Below are positions 9,733-20,234 of a DNA stretch of 64,000 nucleotides, piece by piece. Position 1 is the first letter of the stretch. Each line of letters opens with the position of its first letter. Origin of the DNA: Pegoplata infirma (taxonomy: Eukaryota; Arthropoda; Insecta; Diptera; Anthomyiidae); the NCBI GenBank assembly GCA_963921195.1, contig OY992537.1, forward strand, positions 51,856,313-51,920,312, given 5' to 3'. Both the position numbers and the translations under genes were made by a program. The notes under the pieces were generated by a model. That model saw nothing but the letters and a program-made list of their open reading frames with translations, made no database searches and was not told the DNA's origin.

Positions 9733-10986
9733 TTAATAATCTTTATAAGGTGCCATAATTTCAGTGATATTTTCTTCCAGATATTGGGCTATATCCTCTT
9801 GTTCTTCTAGTTGGTAATCAAGAACGTGATCATCATGCTCTAATTTTTCGAGTTGGCAATTTTTTTCATTCAACAAATTTTGTTTTGTCTCCAACTTTTT
9901 CAATTGTTCATTGTGCTCAGGTTCATATTCTTGTATTTTACACTGTCGTTGATGCTCTAAGGACTCCAATGCTCGAGTTTCTTCTTCAATTTCTTGCAAT
10001 ATTAGATTTTGTCTAGCCTCTACTTCATGTTTTTCTTTTTTGACTTTTTCCAATTGTTTTATAGATTCTTGTAATTGTTCAATCGCACACAATGGTATAA
10101 TTTCTCGGGCTTCTTCAATCTCTTTGCTGACATGTTGTAATTTTCTAATACGATCCTTACCTTCTTCCAGGGTTGCTTCATTCTTTTGGTTCATCTGTTT
10201 ATGTTCAGCCAATTCAGATTTTAAAATTTTTAATTGATTTTCTAATTCCCGAGATTCCTCGTCGGGTACAATATGTTTACGCAAATGTTTCTTTTGTTCT
10301 TCCAAATGTTTAAGCTTTTCTTTAAGTTCTTGATATGAATGATTTAATTTTTCACAATCATCTTTTTGGGCAGAAATATTTTTTTGCATCTCCTTGAACT
10401 CAATTCGTACCTTGGGTAATTCTTCCATGAGATTATCAATGGTTGATTTTATGTTAAGGGCTTCCTCTTTGCGTTGTTCATTATCGCGGCGTGTTTCATC
10501 AATGAGCGTCTTCAAGTCTTCCCATTTACGTATCCTTTCATCAGCCATTTCAAAAACCTTTTCTTTATATAAATTGTAATAGTAATAATAATTTAGTAAA
10601 ATAGATAGCATATGGGATGTTTTCTTAACAGCTGAAATAAGAAAAGAAATTAGAAATCCTGTAAATTTGCTTTTATCATCTTCATAACAGCACTTACTTG
10701 GTTTTATTAAATCATAATATGAGAATGCATAAGATTTATCAGTTATTTTTAGAAAATGGTCTATTTGTCGGACTAGCTTCATGAGAAATATACGAGTTTC
10801 TTTAGTGTTCTCCTTATTTTCAACATTTAGTGAAAACGGGGGCTCCACTTTATAGCCAAATCGCCGAAGGTAGCATACCAAAGCTTTGGTGAGAAAGTGT
10901 TCGGTGGGTTGAGTTAAACTGGTTTTATTTATTTGACAATCTGGAAATAATTTATTCCAACTATCGACATCTTCTTCTGTTAACAT
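9733..10986 (-). CDS. Nuf2: Nuf2, outer kinetochore NDC80 complex subunit
   Basis: Exon 1 is 10986-10698 and exon 2 is 10631-9733, predicting 395 aa. The intron (10632-10697) is 66 nt with donor GTAAGT and acceptor TTCTTATTTCAG. It contains no stop and keeps frame, so unspliced reading gives 417 aa. The N-terminal region, about 125 residues, has the Nuf2 calponin-homology-like fold pattern (LTEEDVDSWNKLFPD, LRRFGYKV, then a helix-rich segment). From about residue 140 to the C-terminus it is almost pure coiled coil (repeated E/K/Q heptads such as LEEQKKHLRKHI). Family knowledge: Nuf2 dimerises with Ndc80/Hec1 and joins Spc24/25 to tether kinetochores to spindle microtubules. The length fits the fly family. 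The start chosen is the first ATG of the CH-like domain. It converges with Sem1. Confidence 0.92.
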   Translation of the reverse strand: MLTEEDVDSWNKLFPDCQINKTSLTQPTEHFLTKALVCYLRRFGYKVEPPFSLNVENKENTKETRIFLMKLVRQIDHFLKITDKSYAFSYYDLIKPSKCCYEDDKSKFTGFLISFLISAVKKTSHMLSILLNYYYYYNLYKEKVFEMADERIRKWEDLKTLIDETRRDNEQRKEEALNIKSTIDNLMEELPKVRIEFKEMQKNISAQKDDCEKLNHSYQELKEKLKHLEEQKKHLRKHIVPDEESRELENQLKILKSELAEHKQMNQKNEATLEEGKDRIRKLQHVSKEIEEAREIIPLCAIEQLQESIKQLEKVKKEKHEVEARQNLILQEIEEETRALESLEHQRQCKIQEYEPEHNEQLKKLETKQNLLNEKNCQLEKLEHDDHVLDYQLEEQEDIAQYLEENITEIMAPYKDY

Positions 10987-11405
10987 ATTGGAAAATGTTT
11001 AAATAAATTAAAAAACTGCAGAATTCGAGATTATTTTGAAGCGCGTAATTATTGTTTATTTGACAGAGTTTTATTTTCGATGACATTGAGCAGTGCTGCC
11101 AAGTTTGTAGTAAGACCAATAAACAGGAACAATGGAATGAAAACATAAAGTTTTCATGGTTGGTTACCGCTACTATTTAAATACCGATACTGTTAAAAGC
11201 ATTTTTGAAATACCGTTATCTATACTAACAAGGGAAGTATTCATACCCTTATGAACCGATTTTCCTGAAACTGAAAATATATATAAAAAAACACATTTTT
11301 TGGGTTGAGTTCTTTTGGATTTTCGGAGATTAAGGGGCTCAAAAAATACGTAAACAATGCCCAAAAAATCGTTTTTTGTATTTTTTTTTATATACAAAAA
11401 ATTTT
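10987..11405. other. Nuf2 upstream region and dispersed repeat
   Basis: The first about 150 bp should contain the Nuf2 5' UTR and promoter; no core motif was recognised. Around 11227-11275 a dispersed repeat (GGGAAGTATTC, TTATGAACCGATTTT, CTGAAACTGAAAATATATA) appears. Other copies are at 29190-29245 and, interrupted by the LINE, near 37203-37253. Confidence 0.5.
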
Positions 11406-11697
11406 TCAGAATCTGAAACTTTTTCTCTACACGTCTCAGAATCTGAGATTTTTTTATACGAAAAATGTCTCAGAATCTGATAATTTTTCGTATAGAAAAA
11501 TTCTCAGATTCTGAGACATTTTTCGTATAGAAAAATTCTCAGATTCTGAGACATTTTTCGTATAGAAAAATTCTCAGATTCTGAGACATTTTTCGTATAG
11601 AAAAATTCAGAATCTGAGAATTTTTATATACGAAAAATGTCTCAGAATCTGAGAATTTTTCTATACGAAAAATGTCTCAGAATCTGAGAATTTTTCT
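11406..11697. repeat. Palindromic tandem array (TCTCAGATTCTGAGA)
   Basis: A 35-bp unit containing the dyad TTCTCAGATTCTGAGAC and the linker TTTTTCGTATAGAAAAA is repeated head to tail about three times. It then appears in inverted orientation two or three times. Unit and array are both self-complementary, so the roughly 290 bp can form several alternative hairpins or a cruciform. Confidence 0.85.
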
Positions 11698-12248
11698 AAC
11701 AAATTTCGAAAAAATTAAAAAAAAAGTCCCAGACACATTTTTTTGCGGTTTGGAGTAAAAAAAACTTAATTATGATGAAAAATGTTAAACAAATTTCGAA
11801 AAAATTTAAAAAAAAATGTTTAAGTCCCCGACACATTTTTTTGCGTTTTGAAGGAAAAAAACTTATTAAAAATGATTAAAATTAAATTTTGAGAAAGTTC
11901 CGAAAAATTTTTTTTAAAATCTCGGACACAAACATTTCTGATTCATTTTTACATTTATGGTTTTGTTAAAAAATTTTAATTTTTAATTATACTTACCAAA
12001 AAATTTAAAAAAACTAAAAACAAATTTTTGCTTTTCTTTTTTAAACATAGTTGTTTTTACTGTTTTATTGTAACTATTTTTAACATTTATGGAGATTTAA
12101 AATTTTATTTATAATCTTATTGGGGGGGATTAAAGAAAAAAATATTATGTAGTTATTATTTTGATTTTGTTAGATAAAAGAGGTATTCAGAGTCTTACTG
12201 CCAGCCCTGATAATATGGGAAAAAAGAGTAATTTTAAAAAATACATAA
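11698..12248. repeat. Dispersed CCCGACACATTTTTTTGCG repeats, AT-rich
   Basis: Imperfect units containing GTCCCNGACACA, then TTTTTGCG and TTTGGA, recur here (about 11725, 11825, 11920). They recur again near 27005-27130, 27990-28110, 28240-28360 and 28930-29110, so a satellite-like family is scattered in blocks. No gene was seen. Confidence 0.5.
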
Positions 12249-13593
12249 GGGTTTTTACGATACCGGGATTTTTAGTGTTTTGATTGGCAAAATTGCCTAA
12301 CATAAAAAATTTACTTAATGTCAAATAAATTGATAATTTAAGTCAGATTTTTTCCTAATTTGTCTAACTCAAAATTTAATAAAATTTTTATTTTTCTATT
12401 GCCTTTAGTATGATGCATCGTTGGATGAAAATATTCGCAATTTATTTTTATGGTAATACAATTGCTTCTATTCACAAAAAAGCAAGTAAATAAAGTTTTT
12501 ACCTTCCAAAAGTGCAAAATTCCAACTTAATCAACCTGTACACTTTTTTTTTAAATTTTAAGTGATGCGTAGTCAAGGAAAGATTCGCACTTTATTTCAA
12601 TAATCAGGGTTTTTACTTCAGAAATTTTTTACCCTTGCAAAAGTGCAATATTGCACTAATAAAATTTTTATTTTTCCATTATCTTTTATATGATGCGTCA
12701 TTCCAAGAAAAGATTCCCAATTTATTTTAATAGTAATACAATTGCTTCTATTTACAAAAAAGCAAGCAAATAAAGTTGCAATTTTGACATTGCGTATTTT
12801 TGCAAGACTAAAATTTCTGACGTGAATTCCATTAGTAATATTGTTGCTACTCTATCAAAATAACAAGCAAATAAAATTCCAATTTTGACATTGCGCAATT
12901 TTGCGAGACCAAAATATCAGACGTGAGTACCATTAGTATTAAAATTGATTCTATTCACAAAGAAACAAGCAAATAAAGTTGCAATTTTGACATTGCGCAA
13001 TTTTGCAAGACTAAAATTTCTGACGCGAATTCCGTTATAGATTATTCTTTTCAAATTTCGAATGCAAAAAGTTATAAATGGAATTCATGTCAGAAATTTA
13101 AGTCTTGCAAAATTGTGCAATGTCGAAATTGCAACTTTATTTGTCTGTTTCATTGTGAATAGAAGCAATTGTATTACTATTAAAATAAATTGCGACTATT
13201 TTCTTGGAATGACTCATTATATAAAAGATAATATAAAAATAAAAATTTTATTAAACATTTTTTTTTTTAAGTTGCAATATTGCACTTTTGCAAGGGTCAA
13301 AAATTTCTGAAGTGAATACCCTGATAATTGAAATAAAGTGCGAATATTTTCTTGACTACGCATCACTTAAAATTTAATAAAAAAAGTGTACAGGTTGATT
13401 CAACGTGTTTTTTTTTTAAGTTGCAACTTTGAACTTTTGCAAGGGTAAAAATTTCTAAAGTGAATACCCGGATTATATTTGTTGTGCAAATTATTTTATT
13501 TATTATTTACACAAAAAACGCCACGACATATAGAAAATAATATATATTTGACGTTTAGTTAAATGGCAATTTTGGCAAATACCGTAAAAACCC
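12249..13593. mobile_element. Foldback element GGGTTTTTACG
   Basis: The ends are GGGTTTTTACGATACC and its near inverse GGTATTTGCC..CGTAAAAACCC. Long internal inverted segments pair across the centre: ATACAATTGCTTCTATTCAC near 12460 with GTGAATAGAAGCAATTGTAT near 13155, and the GCAATATTGCACTTTTGCAA class. Several internal sub-repeats (AAGCAA.TAAAGTT, GACATTGCGCAATTTTGC) also occur in direct order. No ORF and no clear target duplication. Confidence 0.65.
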
Positions 13594-14073
13594 ATTATTT
13601 ATTTTAAAAGATATTTTATAAAAGTCCTCTTTTGCTATCAGTGCCAGGGCTGGCAAGTAGGATTCTTAATAACACTATTGTAAATTATGATGTTTGTTTT
13701 TATTGCATAATATTGAGCTAAGCTGGATAAATATTTAAAAATTCCTTTAATATTTTTTTTTTTGTATTGCATATAAGAGTGTACGTAATGTAGTATATGC
13801 GGAACTATGCTTTTCTTTTAAGTGCATTTATTAAGTAGTGTTTGACATAAAAAATAATGTAATTTTCCCAGACATTTTAGTTTTTGTAACAAAAAATATA
13901 ATTTTGAATATAAAAATACAATTTTTCAAAAGGTTTTACACAATTTTGTTTTTTTTTTGCTATGTATAAATTTTATGAATACATATATTTTACGGTTTAG
14001 CGATGGACTTGTGAACGATTTTTGAATCATGAAGATAATTTACAAAAAATAAATCATATGTTTGTGATTCATT
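13594..14073. other. AT-rich intergenic DNA
   Basis: Nothing identifiable; long A/T runs only. Confidence 0.6.
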
Positions 14074-15140
14074 AAAAAATTGTCCAAATGTAGTTTAAAA
14101 TTTTCCAAATGTATTTTAAAATTGCCCAAATGTAGTTTAAAATTTTCCAAATGTATTTTAAAATTGTCCACATGTATTTTATAATTGTCCAAATGTATTT
14201 TAAAATTGTCCAAATGTAGTTTAAAATTTTCCAAATGTATTTTAAAATTGTCCAATTGTATTTTAAAATTTTCCAAATGTATTTTCAAAATTGTCCAAAT
14301 GTATTTTAAAATTTTCCACATGTATTTTCAAAATTGTCCAAAGTATTTTAAAATTGTCCAAATGTATTTTAAAATGTAGTTTAAAATTGTCCAAATGAAT
14401 TTTAAAATTGTCCAAATGTATTTTAAAATTGTTCAAATGTGTTTTAAAATTGTCCAAATATATTTTAAAATTGTCCAAATAAATTTTAAAATTGTCCAAA
14501 TGTATTTTAAAATTGTCCAAATACATTTTAAAATTATCCAAATGTATTTTAAAATTGTCCAAATGTATTTTAAAATATACCCAAATGTAGTTTAAAATTT
14601 TCCAAATCTATTTTAAAAATGTCTACATGTATTTTATAATTGTCCAACTGTATTTTAAAATTGTCCAAATGTAGTTTAAAATTTTCCAAGTGTATTTTAA
14701 AATTGTCCAATTGTATTTTAAAATTTTCCAAATGTATTTTCAAAATTGTCCAAATGTATTTTAAAATTGTCCAAATAAATTTTAAAATTGGCCAAATGTA
14801 TTTTAAAATTGTCCAAATACATTTTAAAATTATCCAAATGTATTATAAAATTGTCCAAATGTATTTTAAAATATGCCCAAATGTAGTTTAAAATTTTGCA
14901 AATGTATTTTAAAAATGTCTACATGTATTTTATAATTGTCCAAATGTATTTTAAAATTGTCCAAATGTAGTTTAAAATTTTCCAAATGTATTTTAAAAAT
15001 TTCCAAATGTATTTTAAAATTGTCCAATTGTATTTTAAAATTTTCCAAAAGTATTTTCAAAATTGTCCAAATGTATTTTAAAATTGTCCAAATGTAGTTT
15101 AAAATTGTCCAAATGTATTTTAAAATTTTCCAAATGTATT
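14074..15140. repeat. 21-bp minisatellite, about 50 units
   Basis: The unit is ATTGTCCAAATGTATTTTAA plus A, with variants (CCAAATGTAGTTT, TTTTCCAAATG, CCAATTG, TCTACATGTATTTTATAATT). The period of 21 equals seven codons, so open frames 60-100 codons long run through it on both strands (repeats of FKIHLDN and MYFKIVQ). These are artefacts of period and composition. The variant order repeats (the TACATGTATTTTATAATT variant at about 14169, 14631 and 14921), so there is higher-order structure from block duplication. Confidence 0.95.
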
Positions 15141-15720
15141 CTCGGTATTCTAAAAATTTGTTATATTTCCGAGGTTGAGAAATTTCCTTACAAAAGTGAC
15201 AGGTATTTTTATATGAAAGGTGTCAAGTTTGTGATAGGTTATTTGGGTCCATGTACCATGTCACATGACCTATCAAAAAACGTTTACTTTACCTGCAGGG
15301 TAGTAACTTGCGTTTTGTTGTAGCGAAAAAGAAAAATCCAAAATCCTGTGGTAGGAGTCGAACCTACGACCACCCCATACTAGCGCCTGACAAATGTTGA
15401 ATTCCAATAAAATATTTTTTTTTAATGATCTTGCATGATTCAAAAAAAAAAATCACATCTCATGTCCATGTCCAGTTGATTTAAATTTATGATTAATGTT
15501 TGTTTTTGTTGGCTTAATACTAAATAATGATTTGTTTTGTTTACAATTGTTTATTTATATATTTTTTTTTTCGTTTGCGTATATTTATATATATTTTTTT
15601 TAAGATTAAAACATTAAACATTTATTTGTATTTTTAAGAAAATTTTTAATTTTATTTAAAAAGAAGACAACTACTACATACATAATTATTGCAGAGTTTT
15701 AAATAAAAACATAATTCCAT
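15141..15720. other. Dispersed repeat end and intergenic DNA
   Basis: 15168-15300 holds a conserved block (AAGTGACAGGTATTTTTATA, GTCACATGACCTATC, CCTGCAGG) that recurs at 24680-24810 and 37490-37616. It is followed by a SINE fragment (15300-15395, separate entry). From 15400 to 15720 the DNA is AT-rich with nothing recognised. Confidence 0.55.
15300..15395 (-). mobile_element. tRNA-derived SINE fragment
   Basis: On the minus strand this reads GGCGCTAGTATGGGGTGG, then GTAGGTTCGACTCCTACC, which is a pol III B box within a T-arm-like stem, and then CGCTACAACAAAACGCAAG. The order and words match the complete SINE at 19017-19211. Only the tRNA-like 3' half and part of the body remain. Confidence 0.6.
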
Positions 15721-16372
15721 CCCTGCAAACAATAGGGCGATATATTGCCGAAAAGATATTGCGGCGATACGAAAATTTATCATTTCAATAAAAAATCAAA
15801 GTAGTATTTTTATTATATCGCCGTTTTCTTATACGAACGATATTTTGGCGATAAACAAAAAAAAATATTGAAAATATTTATTTCTTTGTCAATTTAAAAT
15901 AAAATAATTTATGAAGCACAACAAGAAATCTTTGAAAAAAATTTTGCCGAAAAACACAAATGCGCGTTCAAAAATAAAATAAAAAATTCAGCGAATGTTG
16001 CGGATATATTTTTCAGATGAATGCAAATGTTTTTAGTCCTGTTAACATGACCAAAATATGAATGAAAAAAAAAATAATGTCTATTTTCAGCTTCAGGGAA
16101 TCGATATAGCTGTATCGCCGGTTTATCATTTTGGTGATATTCCGGCGATTCATACAAATCTATTATTTTTCGTTTATACGATTATCTGGCGATATTGCCC
16201 TTGTATCGCCAAGACGAATCGTGTTCGTATCGCCGGGATGTATTGCCGTCGGGTAACAGTTTCTCCCGAAAGGTGTATCGCCGGCGATACGAATTCGATA
16301 ATTGCCGCAATAACATTTATCGTATCGGCAATACAACCGGCGAATCGATGTCGTATCGTTTTGTTTGCAGGG
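15721..16372. mobile_element. TIR element CCCTGCAAACAA, CGATA-rich
   Basis: The ends are CCCTGCAAACAATAGGGCGA and CGTTTTGTTTGCAGGG. The 652 bp interior is unusual for its CGATATTGCCG/GGCGATAC words on both strands, giving it a higher GC and CpG content than its surroundings. Ends with CCCTG resemble hAT, but no 8-bp duplication is visible, so the class is uncertain. The ORF on + (16058-16480) is compositional. Confidence 0.6.
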
Positions 16373-16833
16373 ATATATCATTTATTTTTTAATAGTTACA
16401 AAAAAAAAATTAATAATAGTGTGCTTGATTTATTATTTTTCTCAATACATCACAGACTGTATTTAACAAAATTCATTTAAAATGTTTATTATCAATTAAT
16501 TGTTTAACAAATACATATACATTACTAAAAGAAAGAAAAATAAATCTTTCTGTTTTAATGCAACAATTTTATTTTTTACTTCAAAATAGTTAAATGTAAA
16601 AATAATTTAAGAAAAAGTTTTTTTTTTTTTAAATTTGAGCGTTTTATTTTTGTTTTGTGCATAATTTTTTAAATAATAAAAAAAAAATAATATAATTTAT
16701 AGGGTTATTCTATATCTTTTCAAGATTAGCCTGGTTTTAAATCCAACAAGTGCTTGGATCAAATTGTAATAGTGCGAGAAAGTGGCAATGTGATTTTGAT
16801 AATATAAGCATTTCGTTGAAAATTTGTATTTGG
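16373..16833. other. AT-rich intergenic DNA
   Basis: Nothing recognised apart from A/T runs. Confidence 0.6.
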
Positions 16834-16888
16834 TAGAGCTGAGATTTCCATGCAAATGCAGTTTTTTGTCGATATGTAGTCTAAAAAC

Positions 16889-17918
16889 TAGGGATGTGCT
16901 ATTAATCGATTAATTAATCACCTCGATTAATCGAAATCCTGATTAATCAATTAATCGATTAATCATACTTTCTGATTAATCAGAACTATGATTAATCAAG
17001 TAATTTTAATTTTGATTAATCAAAATTGAATAATTTTATTCCATTTTTTAAAAATGTTGGCAAAACAAAATAAAAGAATATTTACAAAATAAAAATGAAA
17101 ACAAAATTTATAAATTAATATGCCAAAATCAAACAATAAATTCAACAAAATTTTCCAAAATTGATTAAGAATGTGTCTACGGATTTATCATGGTCCATGA
17201 TTCATGGCAGATTGTAGATATGAGTTGGCCGTACGCCCAATAACAAGCATCCCAATAACAAGCATCCATTTAAGAAATGGTTTTCTCGACGCCAATTGGT
17301 TGTATTGCACATGAGATCATTTAAAATTCCACAAAATTAATTAATTTCCGACACGGGCTCAATGCAGCAAGAAATAGTTCCCTCTGTAAGCACTTCTACG
17401 CTAAATGGCGTTTAATTGTGCATGAGCCGGAGATCATGTGCAATACAACAAAATTAATGTTTGATACGGGTTCGTTTATGGTCCCATTTTATTAATTTCA
17501 AATGATTGGAGGTACATACATGCATCCATTTTTTTAGATTCTGTAAAAAAATAATTTTCGAATGTGCAGACACCATGATAATAACTGCATTGTTTGCTGA
17601 AAGAACCATTAAAAGTCAATTCGACTAACATTTCATAAATTTTCTAACAAATTTTCAATAACAAACAATTTTAAATAAATGTGTATGTTTGTATGTGTAT
17701 GTATGTAGATAAAAACAAAAAAAATATTCAATTATTCAAATTTTGAATATTCAACTTCCTGATTAATCAATTAATCATGAATTTTGATTATTCAAAATAT
17801 AAATTATTCGATTAATCATGATTTTGATTAATCAAAACTTTAGATTAATCGATTAATTGATTAATCAGGATATCGATTAATCAGAATGAATAAATAATCG
17901 ATTAATCGCACATCCCTA
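16889..17918. mobile_element. hAT MITE TAGGGATGTGC, ATTAATCGATTAAT-rich
   Basis: The inverted ends are TAGGGATGTGC and GCACATCCCTA, flanked by a perfect 8-bp duplication CTAAAAAC (16881-16888 and 17919-17926). The uninterrupted target, GTCTAAAAACGATATCGAC, is visible in the sister copy of the host element near 54480. Both ends consist of ATTAATCGATTAATC arrays. About 1 kb, no ORF. Confidence 0.85.
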
Positions 17919-18654
17919 CTAAAAACTATATCGACCAATTATCTTTCGGAATCATGAAATTTTCATTAAAATGGCATCGATTTGTTTTTGCATATTTTGG
18001 TGAAAATGCATATTTTTGCATATTTTGGTTTTAAATACATAATTTGAGCATATTTCCAATTTTTATTGGCATATTTTGGCATAAATTAAAAAAAAAAACA
18101 AAAAAAAATTATTTGTATGTTTTCCCAGTCAGAAAAAAACAAGCGGGCCAAGGTTGGCAAAACGTTGGCAAAGGTGTTGCCAACGTTGGCAAATAACCCG
18201 ATTTACAGAAAATACTGTACAGTAACAAAGCCAAAATGATAACACCAAAAAGTGTCTTGGCCAATATGTTTTTCTGATGTTGGCACACTGTTGGCAAAAC
18301 AAAAAATGCTGTACATTCCCAGTACTTAATTTTTATGTTAAACTGTGCAGTGCCAAAGTCAGGATTAGAATACCAAATATGAATTGGCCGATGTGTACAA
18401 AAATCACATTTTCTTCCATTACGTGTCTTAAAATATTCCATTTATTTTTTTTAAATCTTCAATTTTTTTCGTGCTTTTTTGCCACTTTTTTGAAGCTTCC
18501 AAAAATGTCGTAGAATTTACAATAGAATGGTGAAATAAAATTTTAAATATACCAGCCGTCTTTCCTCCGCATGGGAATGAGTTATAAACCGAAAGAAGTT
18601 GGAGTTAAACCGAAAGGAGATGGAAACCGAAAGCAGTTCAAAAAAAAACTACTC

Positions 18655-18975
18655 CATCATATCAAATTTTAAAGAGATCGGACCAGTCCTTCATGTAGTC
18701 CATATAAAACCTTCCCGATTTTCTCATAAATATCTCAAAATTCAAGAAATTTTAACATTTTTGTTCAAATATTGTTTGTAGGTGTTAAACCTGGACTTAG
18801 TCCAAACATAAAATTTTCGCCCGAAATTCAGTTAAGTCGGTCTATTTCCAACAAAACCAAGATCTTAAAAGAGATAGATATAATCGGATAGATGGTTCCA
18901 TTTTCTGGAAAACACTAGTATGGTCAGTCTTGACCGACTATATGGTCAGTCTTGACCGACTATAATTTTCTTACT
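18655..18975 (+). mobile_element. DINE-1-like 3' fragment
   Basis: It is colinear with the 3' half of the 23231-24092 copy (GAGATCGGACCAGT, TTCCCGATTTTC, GGTGTTAAAC). It ends in the hairpin GGTCAGTCTTGACCGAC followed by TATAATTTTCTTACTT. The hairpin segment is duplicated in tandem (TATGGTCAGTCTTGACCGAC twice). The 5' end is missing. Confidence 0.7.
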
Positions 18976-19016
18976 TCTTTTATTAAAACAGAAGTCAAAT
19001 AAAAAACTTTAATTTA

Positions 19017-19211
19017 GGCGCCCCAGTAGGCTAGTTGGTAGCGTGCTAGCCTATGAGTCTGGGGGTCGTGGGTTCGATTCCCACCAGAGGCCTTGGTCTG
19101 TTTCGCTACAACGAGACGAAGGTCATTGTTACCAGTTCTCGGTTAGGTAAAATTAGTATATGATTTGTAATTATATGTTAATTTTTAATAAAATAAAAAT
19201 AAAAAAAAATA
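19017..19211 (+). mobile_element. tRNA-derived SINE, complete, with 16-bp TSD
   Basis: The 5' part is tRNA-like, with an A-box-like TAGGCTAGTTGG (19027-19038) and a perfect B box GGTTCGATTCC (19071-19081) between complementary GTGGG and CCCAC. The body follows (TTTCGCTACAACGAGACGAA), and then an A-rich tail with AAAATAAAAAT units. It is flanked by a perfect 16-bp direct repeat AAAAAACTTTAATTTA (19001-19016 and 19212-19227), as left by LINE-driven insertion. The acceptor and anticodon stems do not pair well, so it is not a functional tRNA gene. Confidence 0.88.
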
Positions 19212-20234
19212 AAAAAACTTTAATTTATAATCACCCAAGCAGAAATTGACGACGGTTGTAAAAAAGCGTTCTGAAAGCACTGTAAAAAAAAAACAATCTC
19301 AAAACTTTTTTGGATCGCTTTGCGAGCTTATTCGAACAGCGTTTTAAGAGTTCTTTAGATTTTTTTTTTAATTTCTAAGTTCCAAAATTATTTTTGAAAA
19401 CAATTTTTTGTCATTTTTTTTGTTTCTTAAGTAAAAAATCATCAAAAATGTTTTTAGAATTTTTTTTCTAAATTTCTAAAGTTTCGAAAATTTTTTTGAA
19501 AAGTTTTCTAAGTTTCTTGGTGTATAAACAATTATTATAACCGAACTAAAACAGAAAATTTCTTTAAAAACCCAAAGTAAAGAATTTCTGTCAGAAATTC
19601 TTTACTTTGGGTTTTTAAAGCGCTTTGATGACTTTAAAAAAACGTTCTCAAAGCACTTTTTTACATCGCTTTTAAAACGCTTTAAAACTAGCGTAGATTG
19701 ATGTTATCATTCGGATCATCTGAAGCCGCTTTGAAGTTGGTATACAGAACGCTCGTACAACCGTCCATAACTCTTTCACAATTGCTTTATCCAATTATGT
19801 AAAAAAAATTGTCGTTAATGTTGAACAAATTGTACTGGCGGTGTATATTTCTTATTGAAATTGCCAACGTTGGATAAGCATTGGCATTTCCATCAAAGCC
19901 AGCGCTCTGCCAGTACAATATTTTTGGTACGGTTGGCAATTTCTGACTGGGTTGCTTTAAAAATTATTTAAAAAATTTATTTTGAAAATAAGAAAAATTT
20001 ATTTTTTTATAGACTGTCTTTTTTCTTAATAAAATCTTGCACTTAACTTTAAGTTTTAAACCTTAATAATAAAACCCGGCGTTTTACGATTTTTTTCGTA
20101 ATAAAACAAGATTTTAACTGCACATATTTCTTTTTAGTGCATATTTTTGATTTTAAAGTGCATATTTTGGATTGTTTAGCACATATTTTAAACGCATATT
20201 TTTGATATTTTAGTGCACGAAAATCACAGCCCTA

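Larger units (their letters stand above)
18124..19951. mobile_element. TIR element CCCAGTCAGAAA with nested DINE-1-like piece and SINE
   Basis: The ends CCCAGTCAGAAA and TTCTGACTGGG are the same as those of the 508 bp MITE at 52328-52835, and both carry GTTGGCAAAACGTTGGC-type subterminal words. It interrupts the older hAT MITE (16834-20234). Inside are a DINE-1-like 3' part (18655-18975), a SINE (19017-19211) and a GACGGTTGTA foldback segment (about 19250-19775). The last contains a perfect 20-bp-arm palindrome around CAGAAATTCTTTACTTTGGG (19567-19616). Here the flanking dinucleotide is TT rather than TA. Confidence 0.65.
16834..20234. mobile_element. Old hAT MITE (GGGATGAGATTTYCATGC family) split by insertions
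   Basis: The left end TAGAGCTGAGATTTCCATGC and right end GTGATTTTCGTGC-type sequence (on minus) match the family at 29577-30151 and 54438-54980. The interior GTCGATA.GTCTAAAAACTATATCGAC and GCATATTTTTGCATATTTT words are shared. The insert-free length would be about 540 bp. Here two large insertions (16889-17918 and 18124-19951) stretch it to 3.4 kb. Its flanking 8-mers (GTATTTGG and TTAATCGG) agree at only five positions, consistent with great age. Confidence 0.65.

Noticed and set aside
9340..10990. Operon-like or shared-promoter relation of Sem1 and Nuf2
   Set aside because: The genes are convergent, with separate promoters; only their 3' ends are close.
14040..15060. Long ORFs on both strands
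   Set aside because: They are produced by a 21-bp tandem repeat whose period is a multiple of three; the residue pattern simply repeats.
16058..16480. 140-codon + strand ORF
   Set aside because: It lies mostly inside the CGATA-rich TIR element (15721-16372), with open frames also on the other strand; the residues follow the repeated GATATTGCCG word.
19017..19095. tRNA gene
   Set aside because: The B box is perfect but the acceptor and anticodon stems do not pair. Body, A-rich tail and flanking duplication show it is a SINE.
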